The notes under the pieces: generated by a model | The model's input: only the letters and a program-made list of their open reading frames with translations | Databases searched by the model: none | What the model was told of the DNA's origin: nothing | Made by a program: the position numbers and the translations under genes | Source of the DNA: Alteribacter keqinensis | GTDB taxonomy: Bacteria > Bacillota > Bacilli > Bacillales > Salisediminibacteriaceae | Direction of reading: 5' to 3' | Length of the DNA: 64,000 nucleotides | Assembly (NCBI RefSeq): GCF_003710255.1 | Contig: NZ_RHIB01000001.1 | Span: forward strand, 868,001 to 932,000 | Shown: piece by piece, positions 23,799 through 32,664 of the stretch | Layout of the letters: every line of letters begins with the position of its first letter | Position numbering within the stretch: the first letter of the stretch is position 1

Positions 23799-24008
23799 AT
23801 GGGTTTTCAAAATATCGGTATCCCCGGTTTGATTTTAATATTGGTTATTGCCCTTGTTATCTTCGGTCCCAAGAAGCTTCCTGAAATCGGAAGAGCAATG
23901 GGGCAGACATTAAAGGAATTTAAAGCTTCTGCAAAAGATCTTACGAATGATGACGATGATCGTTCGTCTAAAAAGCAAAACACAAACGATACAAACCAGG
24001 GTCGTTAA
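23799..24008 (+). CDS. tatA: Twin-arginine translocase subunit TatA
   Basis: 69 residues. It has a short N-terminus ([20 protein letters not shown]) giving the single membrane helix. The conserved [14 protein letters not shown] hinge and amphipathic helix follow (22-35), then a charged tail (DDDDRSSKK). This is a classic TatA, the pore-forming subunit that exports folded proteins. AAAGGAGG precedes the ATG at good spacing. It is paired with tatC about 100 bases downstream, with a hairpin in between. Confidence 0.95.
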   Translation: MGFQNIGIPGLILILVIALVIFGPKKLPEIGRAMGQTLKEFKASAKDLTNDDDDRSSKKQNTNDTNQGR

Positions 24009-24031
24009 AGCACTGAATAACGGATAGTCAT

Positions 24032-24069
24032 AAAAAGGTGTGAGGCAGGAAGATTCCTTGCACCTTTTG
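24032..24069 (+). terminator. Hairpin between tatA and tatC
   Basis: AAAAAGGTG/CACCTTTT with an inner GGAA/TTCC pair. The T run is short (TTTTG). It may attenuate, giving more TatA than TatC. Confidence 0.6.
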
Positions 24070-24109
24070 TATGTTTACCGGACGCAGTTTGATTGAAGGA
24101 GCGTAAGTC

Positions 24110-24838
24110 ATGGCCGAACAAAATATGGAGATGCTCGATCATTTAAGTGAATTGAGAAAACGCATTATTATTGTTCTCGGTTCTTTTATATTATTTTTTA
24201 TTGTCAGCTTTATTTTTGTAAGAGATATCTATGAATGGCTGATTAAAGACCTGGATATGCAGCTTACAATTCTGGGGCCGATGGATATTATCTGGATATT
24301 CTTCAGTATTGCGGGACTAATTGCCTTTGCAGCGACGATTCCTATTCTCTTGTTTCAGATATGGCTTTTTGTAAAGCCGGCTCTGACAGTCAAGGAAACG
24401 AGGGTTACGCTGATGTATATACCGGCTTCCGTGATATTGTTCCTCGCCGGGCTGAGTTTTGGTTACTTTGTGGTTCTTCCTCTTGTGCTGAACTTTCTAC
24501 TGACACTTGGAGACGGAATGTTTCAGACGATGTTTACCCCGGACAGGTATTTTCAGTTTGTCCTGAGGATGACGGTTCCTTTCAGTATCCTGTTTGAGCT
24601 TCCACTTGTCGTTATGTTCCTGACAAGCCTGGGGCTGATCACGCCTTACGGGCTGAGAAAAAACCGCAAGTACGCATTTTTTGCCATCGTTGTCATATCG
24701 GTATTAATTTCCCCGCCGGATTTTATCTCTGATATTCTGGTCATTATCCCTCTGGTGATTTTGTATGAAGTAAGCATTACACTATCCTCAATTATTTACA
24801 AAAGAAAGATTGCAGGCCAGAATAGTGAACAACTGTAA
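24110..24838 (+). CDS. tatC: Twin-arginine translocase subunit TatC
   Basis: 242 residues and six membrane helices. It opens with the conserved MLDHLSELRKRII (9-21), the region that recognises the twin-arginine signal. Further TatC features are the cytoplasmic KPALTVKETR loop, FGYFVVLPLVLNFLL, and late ISPPDFISDILVIIPLVILY. It works with TatA to form a minimal two-component Tat system as in other Gram-positives. The ATG follows GGAGCG. Confidence 0.96.
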   Translation: MAEQNMEMLDHLSELRKRIIIVLGSFILFFIVSFIFVRDIYEWLIKDLDMQLTILGPMDIIWIFFSIAGLIAFAATIPILLFQIWLFVKPALTVKETRVTLMYIPASVILFLAGLSFGYFVVLPLVLNFLLTLGDGMFQTMFTPDRYFQFVLRMTVPFSILFELPLVVMFLTSLGLITPYGLRKNRKYAFFAIVVISVLISPPDFISDILVIIPLVILYEVSITLSSIIYKRKIAGQNSEQL

Positions 24839-24848
24839 AAACATAAAC

Positions 24849-24880
24849 AACCCCTTTGCATCGTGTAATGCAAAGGGGTT
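24849..24880. terminator. Terminator between tatC and dck
   Basis: Perfect AACCCCTTTGCAT/ATGCAAAGGGGTT stem between convergent genes. Confidence 0.88.
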
Positions 24881-24897
24881 TGCTTTATTTCCTTACA

Positions 24898-25590
24898 TTA
24901 TTTATCTGCCGTTTCCATTGGTTCCAGCTTTAAATACTTCTTTTCCGGGTTTTCAATCAATGTACGTATACCATCCACAACCCGTTGAATAGATTCGGGA
25001 TCTTTGCAGTCGTAAGCTTCGATATCCAGGTGGAGTACCGGGCATACATCAAAATCACGAATCCACTCCTGGTAACGGGTGTAGAGGTCTTCCCAAAAAG
25101 AACGAGGGGTCTTCGTTTCCATCTCACGGCCCCGTCTTCCTACACGCTCGAGAATCTTATCAAGGGTTCCATCTATGTAAATTAACACGTCTGGTTTCGG
25201 AAAGTAGGGTGACATAACCATCGCTTCAAACAGAGATTGATACGTTTCGTAGTCACGTTTGGTCATGTTATTGTTGTCGTACTGCATCTTTGCAAAAATG
25301 CCTACATCCTCATAGATACTTCGGTCTTGAACGTATCCGGTTCCGGTTTCATGCATTTGCTTTTGCTGTTTAAAACGCTCCGCTAAAAAGTAAATCTGAA
25401 GGTGAAAGGACCATGTTTTAAAGTCGGCGTAATAATCTTCGAGATACGGGTTTCCGTCCACTTTTTCAAAGGATGATTTAAAGTTAAGTGCATGGGCAAG
25501 TGTATTTGTTAGGGTAGACTTCCCGACACCGACCGTTCCTGCCAGTGTTATGAGAGCATTTTCGGGTATTCCTGCGCGGTCAATATTCAT
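24898..25590 (-). CDS. dck: Deoxyadenosine/deoxycytidine kinase Dck
   Basis: 230 residues of the deoxynucleoside kinase family. The P-loop is GTVGVGKST (about 18-26). It has the substrate-site FLAERFKQQKQM, the catalytic DRS (VQDRSIYED) and the LID arginines ERVGRRGRE. It salvages deoxyadenosine and deoxycytidine to monophosphates. It lies 17 bases after dgk in the same direction, reproducing the dgk-dck pair of B. subtilis. GGAGTG precedes the ATG. Confidence 0.92.
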   Translation of the reverse strand: MNIDRAGIPENALITLAGTVGVGKSTLTNTLAHALNFKSSFEKVDGNPYLEDYYADFKTWSFHLQIYFLAERFKQQKQMHETGTGYVQDRSIYEDVGIFAKMQYDNNNMTKRDYETYQSLFEAMVMSPYFPKPDVLIYIDGTLDKILERVGRRGREMETKTPRSFWEDLYTRYQEWIRDFDVCPVLHLDIEAYDCKDPESIQRVVDGIRTLIENPEKKYLKLEPMETADK

Positions 25591-25607
25591 AAATTCACTC
25601 CGTTCTT

Positions 25608-26249
25608 TTACTTCAGGGTGGCAGCCGTTTTCATAGCATCATCCACCTTTTGGACAATCGCTCTGTAGTCCTCGGGCCGATGAACGAAGTCCATCTCATC
25701 TCCCAAAATGGTGATAACCGGGATGTCCGGGTGTGTTTCTTTAAATGTTTGTATAAACATTTCGTAATCCCTGGACAACTGTTCAAGATACGAAGGGTCT
25801 ATCTGTTTTTCAATCGAACGGCCGCGGCGGGCGATTCGCTTTAACAAGGTATCCAGACTTGCTTTCAGGTATATGATTACGTTTGGTTTAGGCAGATCAG
25901 CTGCGAGAAGGTGATAGATCTGATCGTATTTTCTGAAATGGTCATCTTTTAGTGTTTGTTTTGCGAAAATCCGGTTTTTAAAGATATGATAATCACTAAC
26001 GACCGGCTGATTCTGATTTAACTGAATCTGCTGGATATCTTCAAGCTGCTTAAACCGGTTGCAGAGAAAAAACATTTCCGTCTGAAAACTCCACTCATTA
26101 ATGTCTTCATAAAACTTGCCTAAAAACGGGTTTTCCTCGACAATTTCTTTCAGAAGAAAGTAACGGTAATCTTCAGATAGTTTTTCTGCAAGTGATGTCT
26201 TGCCTACACCAATCGGTCCTTCAACAGCTATAAATGGTACATGGTTCAT
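25608..26249 (-). CDS. dgk: Deoxyguanosine kinase Dgk
   Basis: 213 residues, first gene of the pair. P-loop GPIGVGKTS (about 11-19), FFLCNRFKQLEDI, then VVSDYHIFKNRIFA where Dck has DRS, and the LID KRIARRGRSIEKQ. The D-Y-H variant and length fit deoxyguanosine kinase rather than Dck. It phosphorylates deoxyguanosine in nucleotide salvage. AAGGAGG lies somewhat far (12 bases) from the ATG. Confidence 0.9.
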   Translation of the reverse strand: MNHVPFIAVEGPIGVGKTSLAEKLSEDYRYFLLKEIVEENPFLGKFYEDINEWSFQTEMFFLCNRFKQLEDIQQIQLNQNQPVVSDYHIFKNRIFAKQTLKDDHFRKYDQIYHLLAADLPKPNVIIYLKASLDTLLKRIARRGRSIEKQIDPSYLEQLSRDYEMFIQTFKETHPDIPVITILGDEMDFVHRPEDYRAIVQKVDDAMKTAATLK

Positions 26250-26883
26250 TTTAGTCTTTGTCCTCCTTTCTTTTATTCTTTTCTCAGAGGCTCTGTTAAA
26301 TGACAGTGCGCATCTATCAATGATAATAAAATCACGTTTATTCTAACACATTTCAGCAAAGTTCTTTACAGTTTCGACATATTTTTGTGTGGTTTGCTGT
26401 GAGTCTCAATACAGCAAAAATTGGTTAATTAATGGTTTAATAGGTTGTGTGTATTATGTCCATTTGATCTGTCAGAATGAAGTGCATCAAGAGGACTTTC
26501 AGCAAACAGGGACCGGTTTTTCATATGTCCGGAGCAGGACTGGATTCCTGCCGGACGGGAAGTTGGAAATAGAAAAGACAGATACACAATGATTAGTGTA
26601 AAGAAGATTATCCGCTGTGACCTATAGTTGGCATCTGTTTTGCATTAATATCTTAGTTACAAGAAACCTTGTTTATGTAAACACTTTGCTTTTGTCATTA
26701 TCGCAGCCTGGTTTCATGAGGATTGTTACCGGGTGAGACCTGTTACCCCTGAAGCGGCTCCCGGACCGCTGCGGGAGAGTGCAGTGAGTATAAAATAACA
26801 CTCCATTTCTATCAGAGTTTATAGAGTATGCTCCCAACAGCAACGGTTGTTTACAAAGCATATATAAAAAGAGGAGAGATACC
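26250..26883. other. Long intergenic region upstream of the YfcC carrier
   Basis: No credible gene in either strand. It holds a perfect TGTTTA/TAAACA palindrome (26670-26683) and a GC-richer patch at about 26703-26790, where GAGACC, GGCTCCCGGACC and CTGCGGGAGAG recall decayed dispersed-repeat sequence. The leader of the carrier gene follows. Confidence 0.5.
26670..26683 (+). promoter_or_regulatory. Operator-like palindrome upstream of the YfcC carrier
   Basis: TGTTTATGTAAACA is a perfect 6-2-6 inverted repeat about 200 bases before the start. The regulator is unknown. Confidence 0.35.
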
Positions 26884-28395
26884 ATGGAAAATAAAAATAA
26901 GCGGAAATTTCAAATGCCGGATACGTTCGTCATTATATTCTTTGTTGTTCTCGCTGCTGCCCTGCTTACATATGTACTTCCTCAGGGACAGTTTGAAACA
27001 GAAGAGGTAACGTTCACAACCGGTGATGGGGGAGAAGATACCCGGACTGTACTGGTCCCGGGAAGTTTTGAAACTGTCACTGATGAAGAAGGGGAGTCTG
27101 TACGTGATGGTGTAAACCTCTTCGAAGATGGCGGCGGGGCCGGGTTTTTAAACTACGTATTCGAAGGTCTCGTGTCTGGTGATAAATGGGGTTCTGCAGT
27201 CGGCGTAGTGGCTTTTATCATTATTATCGGCGGTGCTTTTGGAATCATTATGAAGACCCGTGCAATTGAAGAAGGGATCTTTTCTTTAATTAAACACACA
27301 AAAGGCCGTGAAAGCCTGATTATTCCAGTTATGTTTGTCATGTTCTCTCTCGGTGGGGCGGTATTTGGGATGGGTGAAGAAGCTATTGCTTTTGCCATGA
27401 TCTTAATTCCTCTTGTTATCGCACTTGGGTATGATGCCATTACCGGCATTATGATTACATATGTAGCAACCCAGATCGGGTTCGCAACAAGCTGGATGAA
27501 TCCATTTGGCGTAGCCATTGCACAGGGGGTAGCTGATGTTCCTGTGTTGTCAGGTGCGCCGTTCCGAATAGCCATGTGGGCATTTTTTACGTTAGTGGGT
27601 GTGGCATATACATGGTATTACGCCGCGCGTATTAAAAAAGACCCGACCCGTTCTGTTTCCTACGAATCGGATGAGTATTTCCGTAAGGATGTTAAACAGG
27701 AAGACATTAAAAGCAGGTTCGGACTTGGACACAGTCTCGTTGTAGCCTCGATTGTAATTGGTATTGTATGGATTGTATGGGGAGTGGTTCAGCACGCATA
27801 CTACATTCCGGAAATTGCGACGCAATTTTTCACAATAGGCCTGGTTGCCGGTATTATCGGTGTAATCTTTAAATTAAACAACATGACCATAAATGATATT
27901 GCCCAAGGATTCACACAGGGAGCCCGTGATCTGCTGCCTGCTGCACTTATTGTAGGTATGGCGAAGGGGATTGTCATTATTCTTGGGGGCGATGATCCAG
28001 GTGAACCATCGGTATTAAATACAATAATGAACGCTGCGGGAAGCTCGATTGAAGGTCTGCCTGTTGCTTTGTCTGCATGGTTTATGTTTTTGTTTCAATC
28101 CGTCTTTAATTTCTTTGTGGTGTCAGGTTCAGGACAGGCTGCTCTTACAATGCCTCTTCTTGCCCCTCTTTCCGATATAGCAGGAGTATCAAGACAGGTA
28201 GCGGTTCTTGCATACCAGCTTGGTGATGGATTTACAAACATGATTGTTCCGACCTCCGCTGCTCTTATGGGTGTACTTGGGGCAGCCAGACTTGACTGGG
28301 GGAAATGGTTTTTGTTCATCATAAAATTTCAGGTTTTAATCTTTATTCTTGGATCAGCTTTTGTTATTACTGCTGCATTAATTGGCTTCAGCTAG
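26884..28395 (+). CDS. YfcC-family carrier (C4-dicarboxylate/basic amino acid type)
   Basis: 503 residues with about twelve membrane helices. It starts with a basic KNKRKFQMPDTFVIIFFVVL and has a large outside loop after helix 1 (about 35-90, acidic, ETEEVTFTTGDGGEDTRTVL). The family-typical FGIIMKTRAIEEG, FGMGEEAIAFAMILIPL and a late FFVVSGSGQAALTMPLLAPL are present. The YfcC/COG1288 group is related to DcuC/ArcD-like carriers. Its substrate may be a peptide, a basic amino acid or a dicarboxylate. GAGGAGAG precedes the ATG. A decayed-repeat leader lies upstream. Confidence 0.82.
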   Translation: MENKNKRKFQMPDTFVIIFFVVLAAALLTYVLPQGQFETEEVTFTTGDGGEDTRTVLVPGSFETVTDEEGESVRDGVNLFEDGGGAGFLNYVFEGLVSGDKWGSAVGVVAFIIIIGGAFGIIMKTRAIEEGIFSLIKHTKGRESLIIPVMFVMFSLGGAVFGMGEEAIAFAMILIPLVIALGYDAITGIMITYVATQIGFATSWMNPFGVAIAQGVADVPVLSGAPFRIAMWAFFTLVGVAYTWYYAARIKKDPTRSVSYESDEYFRKDVKQEDIKSRFGLGHSLVVASIVIGIVWIVWGVVQHAYYIPEIATQFFTIGLVAGIIGVIFKLNNMTINDIAQGFTQGARDLLPAALIVGMAKGIVIILGGDDPGEPSVLNTIMNAAGSSIEGLPVALSAWFMFLFQSVFNFFVVSGSGQAALTMPLLAPLSDIAGVSRQVAVLAYQLGDGFTNMIVPTSAALMGVLGAARLDWGKWFLFIIKFQVLIFILGSAFVITAALIGFS

Positions 28396-28506
28396 TTGAC
28401 GTTACTACATTGACGAGAAAAGAGGTACATGTACATGGCGGTGTGGGAGGTATTGGGGAGTCAGGCTCACATGCAGAACAACGCCCAATGCCCCTTAATT
28501 CGTGTC

Positions 28507-28535
28507 TTAACAAGGAACGGGGCTTGTAGTATGAT
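28507..28535 (+). promoter_or_regulatory. Sigma-A promoter of degV
   Basis: TTAACA, 17 bases, TATGAT, about 40 bases before the degV start. Confidence 0.65.
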
Positions 28536-28574
28536 AGAAAGAGCATTTTAGTGAGAGGAAAAAGGGGTGCTCAA

Positions 28575-29426
28575 ATGAGTAAAAAAGTTAAAATCGTTAC
28601 TGATTCAACAAGTGACCTTCCAAAAGAAATGATGGACGAACTCGCAGTTACAGTTGTTCCGTTGTCTGTTACGGTCGATGGTGAGTCCTATATTGACGGT
28701 GTGGACATCACGCCGGATGAATTTTTGAATAAACTTGTTGCAAGTGAAAATATCCCGCAAAGCTCACAACCTTCCGCAGGTTCATTTGCTGAAATCTATG
28801 ACAGGCTCGGTGAAGATGGAAGTGATATTCTATCTATACATATGACATCAGGTATGAGCGGAACCTACAATTCCGCGCGGACGGCTTCAACGATGACTGA
28901 CAGTGAGGTAACAGTTGTTGATTCGGGTTTTATTTCTCTTGCATTGTCCTTTCAGGTAAGAGAAGCTGCGAAGATGGCTATGGAAGGAGCTTCCCTTGAA
29001 CAAATAAAAGATAGAATCGAAAAGATAAAAAAAACGTCATCCTTATATATCATGGTAGATACTCTTGAATATCTATCGAAGGGTGGAAGGATCGGCAGAG
29101 GGAAGGCCCTTATGGGTTCACTCCTTAAAATTAAGCCTGTTGCCTCTCTTGCAGACGGTGTATATACTCCAGTTACAAAAGTGCGGACTCATGTGCAGAT
29201 GATGAACTTTTTCAAAAAACAGTTTAAGGAAGAAACTGCGGGAAAAACAGTGAGAGGAATCGGGATTGCTCATGCTGATGCCCTTGAGCTGGCTGAAAAG
29301 GTTAAAAATAATATCATGGAGCTTACGGATTTTGAAGATTTCCAAATCCGTCCGACGACACCGATTATCAGTACCCACACAGGACCCGGTGCCATTGCCC
29401 TGATGTATTATACAGAACCTGAATAA
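28575..29426 (+). CDS. DegV-family fatty-acid-binding protein
   Basis: 283 residues from the ATG at 28575 (AAAGGGGTG upstream). DegV features are KIVTDSTSDLPKEMMDEL at the N-terminus, QSSQPSAGSFAEIYDRL, and SIHMTSGMSGTYNSARTA (about 85-102). Later come VDTLEYLSKGGRIGRGKAL and a C-terminal STHTGPGAIALMYY. DegV proteins bind a fatty acid between two domains, and some are FakB subunits that present it to the kinase FakA. No fakA is nearby. The gene has its own promoter and terminator. Confidence 0.92.
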   Translation: MSKKVKIVTDSTSDLPKEMMDELAVTVVPLSVTVDGESYIDGVDITPDEFLNKLVASENIPQSSQPSAGSFAEIYDRLGEDGSDILSIHMTSGMSGTYNSARTASTMTDSEVTVVDSGFISLALSFQVREAAKMAMEGASLEQIKDRIEKIKKTSSLYIMVDTLEYLSKGGRIGRGKALMGSLLKIKPVASLADGVYTPVTKVRTHVQMMNFFKKQFKEETAGKTVRGIGIAHADALELAEKVKNNIMELTDFEDFQIRPTTPIISTHTGPGAIALMYYTEPE

Positions 29427-29442
29427 CTGTTAGGAATAATGT

Positions 29443-29486
29443 AAGGCTGGCTTATGAGGTCCTTTCCTCGTAAGACAGCCTTTTTT
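29443..29486 (+). terminator. Terminator of degV
   Basis: AAGGCTG...CTTATGAGG pairs with CCTCGTAAGACAGCCTT with small bulges, then TTTTTT. Confidence 0.85.
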
Positions 29487-29649
29487 CCTGAACTGAGAAC
29501 CCCGTAATAAACAACAGACTATTTTCAGTGGTGTTCAGTCGGGGCAGTTCTGCTGTTTAAGTATGAAAATATTTGTAGTAATCTGAGGAATTCGTTAAAA
29601 TAGAATCAGTATATTTGTTGAACACCTTAGTATTAAGGAGGAAGGGACG

Positions 29650-30513
29650 TTGCATCAGGCAGATAATGTCGGTTTAGTTTTGGAAGGCGGCGGTATGCGC
29701 GGTATGTATACAGCTGGAATATTAGAATATTTCTTGAAAAAGGATTGGCATTTTCCTTATGTTATAGGTGTATCAGCAGGGGCATGCAATGCAGCATCCT
29801 ATATCTCCAAACAATTAGGGCGGAATGAGAAAGTTACGATTGGCTACTGCACGCATCCTGACTACATCTCCTACAAAAGGTGGTTCTCCAAAGGGGAGCT
29901 TTTTAATATGGATCTGATCTTTGATAAAATACCCAACCAGGAAGTATTTTTTGATTTTGATGCATTTTTCGGTTCGGATCAAAAGTTTCTCGTTGGAACA
30001 ACCGACTGTGCGACCGGTGAAACCATTTATTATGAAAAAAACGAAGTCGGGGATTCATTTCTTAACATATTAAGAGCATCAAGTTCACTCCCTTTTGTGG
30101 CCCCGGTTACCAGATATAAGGAACGTGTCCTTATGGATGGGGGGATCAGTGATCCCATCCCATTAAAGAGATCCATGAAAGACGGGAACGAAAAACACAT
30201 TGTCGTTCTTACCCAGCGCGATGGTTATATTAAAAAACCTCTTACGAGAGGGAAATGGGTATTCAAGAGGAAGTATAAAGGTCATCCCGGACTCATAAAA
30301 GCAGTAGAAGGCCGGTCGGTTGTATACAATGAAGCGATCGAGGAGGTCAGAAAGGCTGAGAAAGACGGGAGAGCGTTTGTATTCAGACCGGATGAGTTAA
30401 TGGGTGTATCAAGGGTGGAAAAACGTGAAGAGCGCCTGCGGAGTCTCTATGAGCATGGCTACGAGCATGCAAAGAAAAGAGCAGATGAGCTCGAAGCTTT
30501 TCTTTCTTCTTAG
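29650..30513 (+). CDS. Patatin-like phospholipase (YjjU type)
   Basis: 287 residues. The oxyanion GGGMRG (13-18), nucleophile GVSAG (Ser42) and catalytic DGG (Asp163) give a complete patatin dyad. Length and the C-terminal RVEKREERLRSLYEHGYEHA helix match the YjjU/RssA-like cytoplasmic patatins. It is predicted to be a lipid acyl hydrolase. The TTG start at 29650 follows AAGGAGG. It has its own terminator. Confidence 0.88.
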   Translation: MHQADNVGLVLEGGGMRGMYTAGILEYFLKKDWHFPYVIGVSAGACNAASYISKQLGRNEKVTIGYCTHPDYISYKRWFSKGELFNMDLIFDKIPNQEVFFDFDAFFGSDQKFLVGTTDCATGETIYYEKNEVGDSFLNILRASSSLPFVAPVTRYKERVLMDGGISDPIPLKRSMKDGNEKHIVVLTQRDGYIKKPLTRGKWVFKRKYKGHPGLIKAVEGRSVVYNEAIEEVRKAEKDGRAFVFRPDELMGVSRVEKREERLRSLYEHGYEHAKKRADELEAFLSS

Positions 30514-30525
30514 ACATTTTGGAGT

Positions 30526-30562
30526 AAAGAACCTGGTGGAAACCGGGTTCTTTCTACTTTTT
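30526..30562 (+). terminator. Terminator of the patatin gene
   Basis: AAAGAACCTGG/CCGGGTTCTTT followed by CTACTTTTT. Confidence 0.8.
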
Positions 30563-30608
30563 AGCTTCAATTGCTATAAGAAAACAACTTATGAAAAAGA
30601 GGTACTTT

Positions 30609-30989
30609 ATGATCAGATTCAGGGTCGTTTTTTTAAGCTTCCTTTTATTTATATTTTTAATTTTGAGTATCGTTTCGCGTTCAATAGTATACATTCTTTT
30701 TACTTCTTTATTGATTCTTTCTTTATTTATTGCTGCTGGTTTTCTGAAAAAAGGCACAGGAGCTAAAGAGAAGCGCTTTTCCCGGCAGGGGGTTCTGTAT
30801 TATCTGTTCATAGCAGGTGGAATCCTGCTGTTTTCCTACGGATTTGCAGGAGCATTTTCAACGCAGTCCATGTTTCACTATCTTGGTACAGCACCTTCAG
30901 ACGAAGTCGTAATCGCGGGATGTATGATTACGGGTTCATGCCTTTTTACGGCTGGGGTTACGGGGAAAATGGTGGACTTTTTACGATGA
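30609..30989 (+). CDS. Small integral membrane protein, unknown
   Basis: 126 residues. I choose the ATG at 30609 because GAGGT lies 5 bases upstream. The in-frame ATG at 30591 has none. Four likely membrane helices are seen, the first pair being very hydrophobic (FLSFLLFIFLILSIV, IVYILFTSLLILSLFIAAGF), then LFIAGGILLFSYGFAGAF and a last one with AGCMITGSC. No family recognised. No operon partner with certainty, as the MFS gene follows after 75 bases. Confidence 0.65.
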   Translation: MIRFRVVFLSFLLFIFLILSIVSRSIVYILFTSLLILSLFIAAGFLKKGTGAKEKRFSRQGVLYYLFIAGGILLFSYGFAGAFSTQSMFHYLGTAPSDEVVIAGCMITGSCLFTAGVTGKMVDFLR

Positions 30990-31063
30990 AAACAGGGGTT
31001 CTCTTTGTAAAAGAATTTCGCTATACTTCTATTTAGTAAGTCGAAATAAATGATCAGAAGAAG

Positions 31064-32290
31064 GTGTTTACCATCCGTAGAGAAACAAGGAACTTAGTGA
31101 TCATGTGGATTGCTAACTTCAGTGTAGCGGCAAGTGCCACGATGGTGTTACCGTTTCTCTCTCTTTATATAGAAACGTTTGGAAACTACTCCCCGGCTTA
31201 TGTACAGCGGTGGTCGGGGTTCGTGTTTGGTATTACTTTTCTCATTGCCTTTCTCGTATCACCCTTGTGGGGAAGATTTGGCGACCGCTTCGGCAGGAAG
31301 AAGATTCTTCTAGTTACCGGTTATGGGATTGCGATTTCGATTTTCTTAATGGGATATGTTGATTCGGTTTTGGAATTATTTTTCTTGAGAATGCTTATGG
31401 GGATAGTGACTGGCTTCATTCCCACGTCGCTTGCTCTTATATCTTCACAGACAGATAAAAAAAATGCAGGAAAAGTTCTTGGGACCCTTCAGACAGGCAC
31501 TGTAGGAGGCGGGCTGATCGGTCCTCTGATTGGCGGGGCACTGGCGGATGGGTTTGGTTTCACGTATACCTTTATTATAACGGCAGTTGTCATTTCAACA
31601 GCTACAACATTTGTTGCTTTTTCCATTCAGGAAGTACGCAGTCACGGGCCAAAAAACAAAATGAAGCACCAGAGCATGGGAGAGGTATTCCGGTACATTT
31701 TCGGCAACCGGATGCTTTTTATGATTATGGTTGTTTCACTGATTGTTCAGACTGCCAACTTCAGTATCCAACCTCAGCTTGCCCTTTATGTAAGTTCACT
31801 CGTGACCGTGGAGAACATCGCTTTTCTGGCTGGTTTTACCTTTTCAGTTACCGGCCTTGGAAACCTTGTTGCAACAAGGTCCTGGGGAAAGCTTGGAGAT
31901 GAAATCGGTCATGAGAAAGTTCTGCTAATATGTATTGGCTTAGGAGCCTTGTTCTTTATTCCACAGGCATTTGTGACAAACATCTGGCAGCTGATTGTTC
32001 TCCGGTTTTTATTTGGAATCCAGATCGGCGGTATTATTCCGTGTGTAACAGCTTATATAAGAAGAGTAGTGCCACTTGAAGTTCAGGGGGAAGTGCTCGG
32101 ATATAATCAGAGCTTTCGTTTTCTCGGTAATGTTACCGGGCCTGTTCTTGGAGGAATTATTGCAGGGTATTATACAATCTCATCTATTTTTTATTTTTCA
32201 ACCACGTTATTTGTTCTGGCAGCAGCCGGTATATGGTGGGCTATGAGAAAGAACGCGCGGACAAAAGAAGCCGCCGCCACTCACAGATGA
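31064..32290 (+). CDS. MFS multidrug-type efflux transporter
   Basis: 408 residues with twelve helices. The MFS loop signature GRFGDRFGRKKIL (about 69-81) is present, plus motif C-like GTVGGGLIGPLIGGALAD (about 143-160) typical of drug:H+ antiporters. The N-terminal VAASATMVLPFLSLYIETFG resembles the MdtG/YttB group of Bacillus exporters. The GTG start at 31064 gives the expected short N-terminal tail. A GTG at 31097 with AAGGA upstream is an alternative. Probable proton-driven efflux of unknown drugs. Confidence 0.82.
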   Translation: MFTIRRETRNLVIMWIANFSVAASATMVLPFLSLYIETFGNYSPAYVQRWSGFVFGITFLIAFLVSPLWGRFGDRFGRKKILLVTGYGIAISIFLMGYVDSVLELFFLRMLMGIVTGFIPTSLALISSQTDKKNAGKVLGTLQTGTVGGGLIGPLIGGALADGFGFTYTFIITAVVISTATTFVAFSIQEVRSHGPKNKMKHQSMGEVFRYIFGNRMLFMIMVVSLIVQTANFSIQPQLALYVSSLVTVENIAFLAGFTFSVTGLGNLVATRSWGKLGDEIGHEKVLLICIGLGALFFIPQAFVTNIWQLIVLRFLFGIQIGGIIPCVTAYIRRVVPLEVQGEVLGYNQSFRFLGNVTGPVLGGIIAGYYTISSIFYFSTTLFVLAAAGIWWAMRKNARTKEAAATHR

Positions 32291-32367
32291 TGTGAATAGC
32301 AGGACAAATGCCACCAGGGGTGCTAAAATAATCCTGTGTGTTATTTCAGGAAATAGGAGTGAGGATT

Positions 32368-32538
32368 TTGCTACTGACAAAAAAAGAGAAGCAACTTCTC
32401 ATCCGCGTCTTAAAAAAAGAAAGAAACCGGGTTTTTGGGATGAAAGAAAACAAAAATGAAGTCCGGGATCTTCTTGAAAAACTTGAACAGAATACAAGAA
32501 ATGAGAAAGTAAATAAAGTGAAACCGTCGAAACTGTGA
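32368..32538 (+). CDS. Small basic hypothetical protein
   Basis: 56 residues from the TTG at 32368, 9 bases after AGGAG. It is highly charged and predicted to be two helices (LTKKEKQLLIRVLKKERNRV, then NEVRDLLEKLEQNTR). It is followed closely by a strong terminator, which supports it being a real short gene. Family not recognised. Confidence 0.55.
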   Translation: MLLTKKEKQLLIRVLKKERNRVFGMKENKNEVRDLLEKLEQNTRNEKVNKVKPSKL

Positions 32539-32554
32539 CGAATGTATGAAAATC

Positions 32555-32602
32555 AGGTGACAAAAAGGAGAGAACAGTCCTTTTTGTCACCTTTGTCTTT
32601 TT
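32555..32602 (+). terminator. Terminator after the small basic protein
   Basis: A perfect 15-base stem, AGGTGACAAAAAGGA/TCCTTTTTGTCACCT, then TTGTCTTTTT. Confidence 0.88.
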
Positions 32603-32664
32603 AAGCAGCTTTTTTCATTGTATACTACAATAGTTAACGAAGTATGGTTTGGTGGGGGAATAAA

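Noticed and set aside
26389-26592. 67-codon frame upstream of the YfcC carrier
   Set aside because: No ribosome binding site, low-complexity surroundings and no family resemblance.
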